64,000 nt of DNA. It comes from Caprimulgus europaeus (lineage: Eukaryota > Chordata > Aves > Caprimulgiformes > Caprimulgidae). Below, piece by piece: positions 10,355 through 21,317 of the stretch. Below the pieces are notes generated by a model. That model was given only the letters and a program-made list of their open reading frames with translations, was not told the origin of the DNA and searched no databases. The DNA lies in the NCBI GenBank assembly GCA_907165065.1, contig OU015532.1:47348839-47412838 (forward strand), in the 5' to 3' direction. Both the position numbers and the translations under genes were made by a program. Positions within the stretch are counted from its first letter, which is position 1, and every line of letters starts with the position of its first letter.

Positions 10355-13300
10355 GTAAGGCTTGAATATCTGGACTGTCATTAACCTGGTAACCTTCAGA
10401 GACAAAGCAGAAGTAATGTTACTGAGTCTGTGAAAGGGTACAAAGGGGCTTACATTTGGAATCCAAGGTTAATGTCCAGCAAACTGATGAAATAAACTGA
10501 CTCTTTGAAAAGTAATTCACTTAAACATTTTAAATCCCTCAATCCTATCAACATCTGCCTTATTCAAAACTGATTAAAATGTTAGAAGTGCTTGTTTCAT
10601 TTAGTACAACAAATACCAGTCCTGCACTGATTTATGGAGAGAATCATTTAAAAGAACTGACTTCTTGATATTGCAGCGTTCTGGTCAAAAGGAATTTACA
10701 CTGCCAGTGCATTCACTCTTAAATGGCTTGAAAGCACTCTGAAGAGCAAAAAGATGAACAGCTTACCTGAGTACTGTTCAGATCTTTATCTTTCCACTTC
10801 CATCTTTTTCTAAACTATGCTGAAATTTACTTTGGGTAGATATAGCAAATCTTTTCTCACCTGTTGTTTTTTATCCTTAGTCAGCACCACTTATCCTTTC
10901 TATTAGTGTGACCAGTTTCTTCAAGCCTGGTAACAAAATAAAGTAAATTTCTATCAGTATAAAAATATGAATTTCAGTTAATCTATTTGGGGTACCTATT
11001 TTAGGCAGCTAAGTTGAAAAGTTGATTTAATCTTTTTCTTTTAAGGCTTAATTCAGATATCAGTTGTTTGCTGGAATTACACTGCTGTTGCATCTCTCAA
11101 GTTAGATTAGAATCAGACTAATCAGCTTTTGAAAAGAAAAGTTGTGTTTCCTTGCACACAGGTTTCCCATACACTGCTGTACCAGCATAAATGAGCAATA
11201 ACTGAATGTAAAAAGGAGGACTGGAATGACTTAATACTGACAATGCCTAACAGCAAATTTTTTCAGTGGTTGGAAATATCTTGAGCAGTGGTTTGGCCTT
11301 GTGTTAGTTTATGCCTGCATGGCTTTGTAATTCTGCTAATATATGACTGTACCAGCATTTAAAGGACTACAGCAACACTTCCCTAACTAAGAGAAATGTT
11401 AGTGAGGCAAAGGAACAGTGAATAGGTAGCCCACATATTTCAAGGATTCTTTCCTATTACTGTTTTTTCTTAGAGCAAAAGTAGCAGAAGGGCTTTTTCT
11501 TAATGGAATATCAATCAAGTTTTCCAGACTGAATGTGGCTAATACTTGTTTTTGCAAAGCTCACAAGATTATTGTTGATAGTAATGTCAAAGTCACCAAG
11601 ATGCTTTTCATAGGTAAGTCTAACTCATGCAACCATCCTTATTAAAGTTCAAATACAGTAAGAATGTGCTTTAAAACCAAAAGGCACAGATGCCAGAAGT
11701 TGTGCACCCCATCAGATTTGTCCTTAAGAGGAGTGTGACCCCTAGAAAGGAAATAAAACACTTCTAGAAATACAAGTTAATCAGTGTTACACATTGCAGG
11801 AGCATATCCCCCAAAACTTATGGTTCCACACTTGGCTGTTTCTCGCTCTGGCACCACAAAATTTATCTCTGCACACAATGAAAAATCAGACTCTTCCATA
11901 ACACTTGCCACTAAAAGCCTATGAGAAACATTTCCTCAAAGACCAGTATTTTTTAAAGCTGTGATGTTGCTATGTGAGTTTATATCTTTCAGTTGCAGTA
12001 TGAAAAATACACCCCACATCTCAGCTACAATGTCTAATTATTGCACTGCTATGCTACAGTCAGGTCTTATTTTTTTCTTCAGCTGATCTTGCAGCAATTA
12101 GAAGGTCAGACAAAAGTAAAGTGATTTTGGTGGTCTGTGCAAAATAGACAAGTCACATGCTCTTAATTAGTAATGAACTGTCAGGGTGCAGAGGGCAGTG
12201 CACTGAGGTAGGTCTGTAGTAAAAGCAGAAAGTTACCCAAATCACTTTCTTATTTTGCATTATTGACTTGATTATTCTCTCTTCTTCAAAAAGGCTGTAC
12301 AGGCAATGACATTTTCTGCAAGACATCAGATATGCAGTGTATTTAATGCATTTTTCATCTCTCTATTTGTAATAGAAAAACATTATTCCCTTCCTTTTTC
12401 CAGAGTCTTCACTTTAATGTATTCTATTGAGTTTTCCATTTGAAGACTGTATATAGTTTTCTTATCTCAATAGTCAATGGGCTCTATCTGTCCACAGCAA
12501 TCTTTGTCAATTTTAACTCAAAATTCAACAATGTTCAAATCAAGCACTACACAATAGAGTATTATGGCAAACTGTAGTTTCCTCAGAGCTCGTAATATAC
12601 AACAGTAGTTGGCTTCCTAAGCTTACTTTGGAATGGTTATCTATTTATTATGGAACTTGAATTATATGCAGACACCCAAGTTAATGTTCCTTTCATCTCC
12701 CAGCTTTTTTGGAACAAAGCACAGGATTTGGTATTGCTTATATTTAGAGCCTAGCCTTAGGCTGAGCACCATTGTCACAGCCAGTGCATTAGTGCTGGGG
12801 TAAAAAATGCATGTATTGAGGAAAATAAGACTAAGTGGATTTAAAAAAAAAGAAACTTTGGATGTTATATCTGCATGATCAAGATATAATTCCCTTTTAA
12901 TGCATATTTTTTGTCCCTTGTATGAAATAACTAACTACACTACATGTGCTGTCATGCTTGAATAGTATGTAATGTTTTTCCAGGTGAAGTTCATCTAATC
13001 TAACTTTATTTTTAGTGTCTACATTTGTGCTTTCTCTTTCCTTTAGAGTAGAAAGGAATAGGCACATCTGGGGCATGGTTCATCTCATTTGAAAATAGAC
13101 TGCTAAAATGTTATTGGAATGACACCCTAAATGTGATTTGTCTTATGTTTCTGAAAAACCAAAACCTTCACACTGCCTGACTTACAGTGGGGACATCTAC
13201 ACCAGGGATATTTCATTGCTTATCTTTACTATCTAAGGTTAAATACCAGAACTAACCTAAATTCTGTATATTCTGTGGAGAGATGACAACTAGAGCACGG

Positions 13301-16028
13301 CAGGTAATGGATATAGTTTGATCCAAGTAAACCCTCTCTGCTGAGGGAAGGAGGACAGAAAAATGTCTGAGAGAAAGCCTGGTAGCAGTTTTCATGTAGA
13401 ATTTTCCATGTAGCAATAGCAAGAAAGAAATGAGTAGGGTAGGAGAATGGAGTTTTGAAACCCAAGTCTCTCCATGGAGCTACTAAGAGATCAAATGCTT
13501 TTGAGACTACTCTAGAGTTTTGGGAAGAGAACAAAGCTTCTCACTCTTCTGAGCTTCATGGCTTTTAACATATCTAGAACAGAGAATACCTGTCAGCCCT
13601 TTCTTCCTCTTTTGCACAAGAGAATGTAATAATGATACTTAAAGATAGAAATCTACTAATGTTGAAAAAAGATACTCAAGTTAAATAACAAAACTAACCT
13701 TATTTTAAATTGGCTACCTTGTAGGTGTGCATTATAATATAATCACTTATCACAAGATTATATTCCAGTTTTCTGAAGGAACCTGTAACACTTGTGGGAG
13801 GAGACCATACTCATTAACTACCCAACTATTAATTGTTGTCTCTTAACCTCACCATCTGAATCCTTCACTCATTCTAATTCTCATTCCTAGTTACTGTCTA
13901 ATAGAACATTTGAATTACTGCTTATTCCAGTTAGAGGCATATGCAGAATAACAAACCTGAAACATTTCCAGCTACTCTAGATTAATTTCTTTTCATCTGG
14001 TTGTTCTTTCAATGTTCCTGTGAGTACTAACTCAAATATGACCTATCCTTTGAGAGTAATAGGAAACAACAACATTTGTAGGGAAAAAACAATCTTGTAA
14101 AACACACACTTATCACACTTCATAAATGTCATAAATTCTGGAAAAGCTGGATGAAGCATGCAACTTGCAAATTTAGAAGATGAATCTTGTCATGCAACAG
14201 GAGAATAAATGTGCTGCTCATCTATTTTTTTCCTTTGAAAGAACCAGTAAAAAAGTCTGAACAAAATTTAAACAGGCAAAAACCTCACACATTGTTTATT
14301 GCCAGTTTTGTTTTAGAGAAGTATATCAACATTGCTTTGTTTTTCATCCCTTTGAAGCAAGGCAAACGTAGGTTTTACCAAAGTTATTCATTAATGCATT
14401 GTTCATCTGACTAATAAGCTTCTCAGTTAATTGAAGTTACAACCTTTGTTACAACATTGCTCAAAGTGATTTCTGCATTTAATTTAATTAAGATCTTGCT
14501 GTTTTAATCCCTACAGTTATTCCCGTACATCAGATGGTAAAAGCCAGGTTGTGCCAGTTGGGCCTGGTGTATTTAGTGATGTGACATCTGTCTTGGCAGT
14601 GTCAGAGCGTCTGAGAGCTCAGGGCAGTGCAGAGCTTGTCAGGTCTCTGGTGTCTAGGTACAGCTCTGCTCCCCTCGTGCTGCTGAAACACCACAGTGGG
14701 ACTTTATAGCTCTTCTTTCCCTCAGTACAGAGTTTTTCATTGTGCCTAATGAGATATGGGCTCTTTTTAAAGTATTTTGTGGTTTATGTACAGCAAGTAT
14801 TTACATTTGACATCTGCTTGAGACAGAGGTTTTGGCTTAAAGCTTGTTCAGTATTTAATAGTACTAAGTGTGGTTGAGATAGGTGCAGTTTTAGGCTGTT
14901 TGGCATCATGTACTGCCTGGGACAGAATATAGTTATGTATTTGCAAGTGAGGTTTGATGCAAAATCGGGATGGTAGTTCCTTATGTCATCTGTCTTCTAC
15001 CAGAGGAGAATTGATTAATCACACTTTAAATGCCTGGACAGGTCAGTGATTGTTACATATAATGTAAAATGATTAAATATTATCATGTGGTTAGTAATGC
15101 AATTGGATCCCTGCTGTAAGCTAGAAAGGGAGGAGGAAGGGGCAATAGAGAAGGAGGGTGGAAAGGTCAGCAGTGAATATAGAACATGCTGAAGAAATTA
15201 ACTTTTTGGCTTGAACAGCTGAGCATGCATTTTTTGTTGTATATTAAAGATTTGACAGCTTATTTTTGCTTATTGGAAGTGCAGCTTCCCAGTGCTGGGA
15301 GAATGCCTGCACTGACCTCAATCTTTGGGATATCATTATATTTGCATATGAATCAAAATGCTTAGACAGTTTTCAGAATGGAATTTGTATAGACAATATT
15401 CCTGTTGCCCTGTGCTATAACCAAATATGTTAAAACAATGATGTGGTGCACAGACTGTGCAGAGGAGAGAGCCAATCTTCTATGCAGTCTTCCTCTGACT
15501 TAGAAGAAATAATTTCATTTTCTCGAGCTTCTGAGCCTGCCTCTACAGGACTACAGATGTCCAGAGTCCTTTAGGACCCTTGAAAAGTTTACTTTTTCTC
15601 CATTGACTGAGTTTTGTAAAGGTTAGCAAATTCTTTTGATAGACCTGGGAGAGTACCTTGTGTCTGTACCCTGCTTTTTCATCTGTGAGCTGTTACATCA
15701 GTGGTAGGAGCTAAGTAAAACTGAGGCATGTTTGAAAGCCAGCATCTTGCCTAGTACCAGACACTGAATTATGGGTTTTTCAAGAGCAAAAGTATCAGTT
15801 CCAACAACAATCTTAACTCACAAGTTAGGCTGTTGTGTTGAAAGTCTAATAGGTTTGTATTATAATGTTATATAGAGCCAAGAAATGTAATTGTATTTTG
15901 TCTCTAGTATAGTATGTTCCTTTGAAAAGTGTGGTTCAAGTTCTCTTGAAGCAACTAGTAAATTCAGATTGAGATGCTGACTAATTTCATCTAAATAAAA
16001 CTTGTGGACAACAGGCTTCTGAAGCTTG
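10355..16028. other. single-copy sequence with two exon-like segments
   Basis: Mostly unremarkable AT-rich DNA. Two segments stand out and are described under findings: 11474-11613 (pyrimidine-rich acceptor, consensus donor and one open frame across the interval) and 14517-14709 (acceptor-like end followed by 63 open codons and a stop). No transposon was recognised. Confidence 0.5.
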
Positions 16029-16070
16029 AACTTCCCAAGGTCCTTCCAACCTCAGGGATCCTGTGACTTA
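16029..16070 (+). mobile_element. CR1 LINE 3' tail fragment
   Basis: The stretch aaggtccttccaacctcagg followed by gatcctgtgactt matches the last bases of CR1 elements (usual form: aggtcccttccaac, then a short spacer and a ctgtgatt-type tail). Only about 40 bases are convincing, so the subfamily cannot be given and the 5' limit is uncertain. Confidence 0.6.
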
Positions 16071-19000
16071 GAGAATTGCTTTCTTTAATAGGTTGCTTGG
16101 ATTGAACACCTGCCATACTAATGGGTGCAATGCTAGGGAGGAAGGATCAGGGTTTGATTTGTTGCAGTCCATTATGATTCTAAGATCACATCCTCACACA
16201 GTGTCTTCCTGTGGTGAGGCTTGTGCCAGCTTCTTGGCCTAAGTGTGCATGGACATTGTGAATTAAGGGCTGGAGGGCATTGCTTCTGCATTGCAAGAGG
16301 TGCAAGGACTGATAAAGAAGAACATCCTGACCAGAAGATGCTGAAAGTTAGATAATGACCAAAAGAGGCCAGAAGTCAGCAGCTTTATACAGCACTAGTT
16401 GCTAATATTGTAGATTCTTATTCTGTCTGTACAGATGGAATCACTCTTATTGATGTACCAGTTAACATATACAATTTGGCTTTACGTGTTTAGCTACCAC
16501 TAGTTATGTCCTTACAATATATTGTTCGATTCATGAAGGTAAGTATTGTAGACCTAATACTGTGGGTGTCTCTGGTAATGGAGAAAGGATAGCAGCAATT
16601 GTTCTCATTGGGCAACCTACAGAACCATTGAAAACATCATTTAGGATATGGCTTATGAAGGGGACAAGTGCAGCAGGCAGATCTTTCATTTTCTCCTTCT
16701 CCAAGTCTTACTCTTTTGCAGTAAGACAATGTATTATAGAGGGTAAGAAAATTTATTCACTCACTGTGTTTTACATGTGAGATCTGTCAATATTTAGATG
16801 TGATTGTGTCATCTTGATTTGTACTGATGGCACATCATGCTAACAGGGGTTTTATTAGAACAGAGAGGGAGAAGAATGAAATCCTTACCATGTGCCTGAA
16901 TTCTGAACTCATGGCAGGGAGTATGTGAAAATTAATACAAACCTTGAGTAGCTCATTGCTGAAACTACTCCTGGGGTAACTTCACAGGTGTCCTTTCCTG
17001 CTAACACTTCACAGAGGATGGGGTTAATCTTCTGACAGCTGTAGGCTTCACTTGGAGGATGTAATAGAGATGTAGAACAGCCCCATGTGTGTGAGAGGAC
17101 ATTTCATATCATCTTGCACAAGGCTGAAATTATGGGCAGAAGTATCTGTGCTCCCCCTGCTATCTAGCCTCATGACCTCCTCCCATCTCCCAAATGGGAT
17201 TCTTTATATATTGCTGTGATCTTTCAGTAAATCCAAATTGGTCTCAAAACAACTATCAAGAAAACAGGGAGAATGACATACAGCATGTGGAGCTGCGAGT
17301 CAGGAAACAGAAATGTTCAATGCTTTCAGATCTCAGAAGAGTAGTAAATGTCACTTGGAACACAGATAATATTTATAGTGACATAAAACTAGAGGAAAAT
17401 GTCCCAAAAAACCCTTTCATTTTTAAATTGACACCTACTGTATCCTTTCCAGCAAGCAAATGCACATCTTTGCTTTCCTCCCCCTCCAGTGTAGTTCTGT
17501 GAGGCAGCATCGCTGCAGCTGCAATTCAAGACACTGCAGCTCTTCTCCTGAGTCAAAAAATACTGCAGCAATCATCTGGATGGAAATAAGAGGAGCTGAA
17601 AGGCACATTGCTAATGCTTACTTCTGCTCAAACTTTTGTTTCTCCCCAGTACCTCATATCAAGATTGTCCTGATTCCAATTCACAAATCTTGCATGGTGA
17701 AACAAGCTCACAATCAATTTACAGAACAGTTATGAACCCCAATTTTCCATAATTCATCTGTTTTTTTAAGCTTTTGAATCTTCATTAGTGACCAGGAAAC
17801 CTCAGAAAAATAGGCCACTTGATCAATGGCAGCTGAGATAATCATTATTAAGAGGGAAAATTTCCATCAAGAGCTCTTCAAATAGCTTTTTGTTAATTAC
17901 TTCCTCACCAACATTGGAAAAAGGAAGCTCACTTACACAGAAATGGCAAATAAATGGAAATAAGGAAGTTTGCACAAAGCTTCTGAAAGTTATCTAAGCT
18001 TTTGCTGATAAGTGAAGGGAGAACATCATATTATTCAGTCTCAATGAGTTCATTAATCCCTTGTGGCCATCTAATATCAGTATGGAGGTCCACACTGAAA
18101 GCTGAAAAATCTCATAGCTGTTTGGGACGAATGTAGGAGTAGCTACTGTTAGAGAGGAAACCTGTTCTTTATTTCATTTATTCCTCTTGCTTTTAGGGGT
18201 GAAGAATCTGCTCGTTTGAAGCTGTTAGGCTGAATCAGTTCACATCAGCTCCTCAGATAATTTTTTTGTTTAAACAAATGGATTAGAAGAGCTTGATTTT
18301 CTACCTTATGCCAAACTGCACGTGTTCTAATTGTGAGGATAATTGGCTGTACATCCCCACTTTACAGTAGGCATTCCATAGCAGATGGTGCCTTGATGTC
18401 TCGTTTGCTCAGAAATAGAGTAGATTACATCCACTAGTGTGCTTTAGAGTATCATCATAAATAATTGCCACTAAAGGAGCTGGCAAATTAAAAACATATA
18501 TAATGACACACATTTCAATAGAATTTGAAATGGTTTCTACTTATTCAGAGAGAACTTGTAAAGTGCTGCAAAGTACTTTGAAACACAAGATGTTACATAT
18601 TAATAATTGCTCTTATAATAATGTTGTCTGCCTATTACCAGACTGTATTTCTTCCTGTAACTTGCCTGTGTGATATTCATGTCACACTGCATCTTTGTTT
18701 CTAGGGCTCTCAGTCGCAGGGTTGAAATCTCTCTTTAAGGTTTACTCATTTGGCTTTCCTTTTAATTGTATGCTCTCATATTTAATTAAGCTTTTTGTGG
18801 TATCTGCTCCAGAAGTGCTATATAAATGTTATGATTCATATTTTTATGAATCATAAATATTTTGCTTCAGCAAAAACCAACACACAGAACTGCCAACACC
18901 TACACAGAACGAGCAGAGCCATAAAATGACTGAAGCTGAAAGTGTATACAATTGGGCTTTAAATATAAAAGTTTTCCAAGATTTGTGAAACAAAGCTAGA

Positions 19001-20818
19001 AAACAGTGGACATATTTCTTATTAATTAATTCTTGTTATATCACTCAATTTGATTTAACATTAATATATTAACTATTTGAAGACCTGCTGCACTGTTTCC
19101 TCTGGAACACGTAGAAATATAATTTCCTCCTTCAAGTGGGCTAGGAATAAACTTTTTGCAAATTATAATGGTTGGATTGTTTGATTTCCAGATAACTTGA
19201 GTATGGCTTATCTGCCACAGGGACTGAAATGAGGGCTACACCACTGCTTTCTAGGACTTGAAAGCTTTCAGGTAGCTTCAGAAATTGTCTTGTGCTTATG
19301 TGGCAGCTTGTGATATCTGACCTTTCCCTGGTTTGTGGTGAAGTTCCAGACAGATATTGACAACCATGAAGTCACTCAATGCTTTTTCTGTGTTGTCCTA
19401 TATAATCTGGATTTACTTTCATAACATTTCTTGTGTCAACATCAGCTGTTATGCCCATACAGTAAGAAAATCAGATAATAGAATGTGACTATTTTAAAGA
19501 CTATTGTTTGACATGGGTCTTCAGCTCACTTCTGGTTGTTCAGCTGCTGTAGAAGACCCTCAATTCTGTCATAAATGGAGGATCTCACCTGTAGCCTCTG
19601 CCAGCAGCTTCTGCTGGATGCTAATGTACAACTTGCAGACATACAGCTGAAGCTATGTGTACCAAACTACTTGCTACAGTGATAATTGCCTATGAATAGT
19701 TTTAGAGTCCTCAGTGTCATATTTGACCAAAGATCAGAAAGACAGATACAGGAATGGTTTAATTATCTTTTACCAAAAAAAGTTTGTATCTAATTTTCCT
19801 CTTTTATCTGAGATAAATTTGAATGTTCTAATAACTGCTCAACTCATTATCAGACAGAGTTTTATCTTCAGGATTCCCTAGTTTTAAATTCATGCTATCA
19901 TACTAAACACAACAAATGTTCTACTTTTTATGGTTGACATTCAACATTTATTTGCAAAAGCTTCTTATAGACCAACAATTAGAATTCTGAATAAAGCACA
20001 GTTACAGGTCAAACAGGATCCTGTCTGTGAAGCCCTCTCTCTGGCAAACATAAAAGCATGTCACAGGAAAAATGCAAGAACCAGGCAAGCAGAGTAGCTG
20101 GATGTGTAATGTGTGCATTCAGTAAACACTTCCATTTGTTCCATTAAATGTTCCAGTGTCCCTCTGAATCCATGCAAATGCTTTTCCACCTCAGCATGCT
20201 TTGGCATAGAGTTCTGAAGTTCAACCTTTGATGGTGTGATAAGCCACCTCCTTTTGTGTCTTTTGGAGTTGTCTTCCACTAGACTCAGCTGATACTTTCT
20301 AGTTTTTGCACTGGAAAATGAGATTCTCACTTCATTCTTATCTATTCCTCACATGCCCTTTGTACTGTATAGATCTTAGTCTAGCTCATCCTCGGTCTTC
20401 TCATTCCAAACTGCATCATCCTAGCTAGTTCAGACATTCATTCTATTGGAGCCATGTCACTCCTGTAATAATCAGCATGACTGAATTTACTTTGTTAATT
20501 TATGAGCAAAGTAATTTCTTTATTCTTATAAATTCTTACTTTTTTATTCTTATAAGAAAATATAAGAAAGTGATGAGGTTAAAGAGAAATGGGATTGAAA
20601 TGCAATCAAGAAATGATTCCTGGGAAAGGAAACAAAACCCAGAGTTAAAATCCATCCATGTGCCTCATCTAACAATAATGGTGTCTTAAACCTTAATCTA
20701 GCTCTTAATTCCATATTTAATGATTCAATGTAATTATTTTAGTATATTCATGTTCATTATATCGTGGAATATGCCAGTTCAAGTCTGAAATCCATTGACT
20801 AGACAAATACTTAGGATC
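16071..20818. other. single-copy AT-rich sequence, no gene recognised
   Basis: No transposon or RNA gene was recognised. One frame stays open for about 105 codons on the + strand (roughly 16466-16782) but has no recognisable domain. A perfect short hairpin lies at 18829-18856. The stretch 20477-20600 contains a partial direct repeat of attcttataa and the 12-base palindrome ttcttataagaa. Confidence 0.55.
18829..18856. repeat. perfect 12-bp inverted repeat with TTTT loop
   Basis: The left arm ttatgattcata (18829-18840) is the exact reverse complement of the right arm tatgaatcataa (18845-18856), with a four-base loop tttt. The arms are AT-rich. No function can be assigned; it may be chance, a protein-binding palindrome or a trace of a small inverted-repeat element. 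Confidence 0.95.
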
Positions 20819-20887
20819 AACTCAGGTTGGAAGGAACATTAGGAGGTCTGTAGTCCAACCTAGTGCTTGAAACAAGATGAGCTTCAT
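20819..20887 (-). mobile_element. CR1 LINE 3' end, minus strand, old
   Basis: Read on the + strand, caactcaggttggaaggaac, aggaggtctgtagtccaacc and aacaagatgagcttcat form the reverse complement of a CR1 3' terminus, with the diagnostic ggttggaagg and tagtccaacct blocks. Mismatches and the loss of the expected continuation suggest an old, truncated copy. Confidence 0.8.
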
Positions 20888-21011
20888 ATTTTTGTAAACA
20901 TCTGTGAAATTCTGCTTATGTGTTTTCAAGGGAGATTGTGACCTGAACCAGTGTTGTGAGGAGCAACTCAATGAGCAAGAAGGTAAAACATCTTGCAAAA
21001 GACAAGTAGCA

Positions 21012-21317
21012 GAGCTTGGCTTGTTTAGCTTAGAAGTATGAAAGCTGAGAAAACTGATGGCTGTCTATTGATTCATCAGGAGAATAAACACAGAAGTAAA
21101 GAGCTACTGAGTTTAAAGAAGAAATTTAATGTTGGCATAAGAATAAACTATCTATAAATAAATTTAGGATGGAAATTAGAAGGTTTTTAATCAGCAGCAT
21201 AGCTTTCTTGAACAGATTTCCATTAGAAATAGTAGGGACAAAGACCAAGTCATTCTTAAAAAGATTATAATAGTTTATGAAATAAAGTCACTTGTGACTG
21301 CAGAGGACTGGATCTGG
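21012..21317 (+). mobile_element. ancient CR1-type LINE, 3' region
   Basis: A run of blocks in the right order matches the 3' region of an ancient amniote CR1 lineage as I remember it. In order they are gtttagcttagaa, tcaggagaataaacacagaa, aatgttggcataagaataaac (split across the match), aataaatttaggatggaaat, tagaaggtttttaatcagca, ttcttgaacagatttccatt and atagtttatgaaa. Divergence is high, consistent with an insertion shared among many birds. It lies about 120 bases from the oppositely oriented CR1 tail at 20819-20887, so two independent insertions are implied. It is truncated at the 5' end and non-coding. Confidence 0.82.

Noticed and set aside
16520-16535. gttcgattc resembling a tRNA B box
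   Set aside because: No A box at the right distance, no cloverleaf stems and no terminator run follow.
16466-16782. About 105-codon + strand open stretch with a consensus donor (AAG/GTAAGT at 16538) inside
   Set aside because: No recognisable domain, and an ORF of this length is expected by chance in 64 kb. The donor lies within the frame rather than at its end.
20061-20330. 89-codon minus-strand frame with a lysine- and arginine-rich start
   Set aside because: No family recognised, no splice context, and length within chance.
20894-20915. tgtaaacatc resembling the miR-30 start
   Set aside because: No complementary arm downstream to form the hairpin; it matches only over the seed region.
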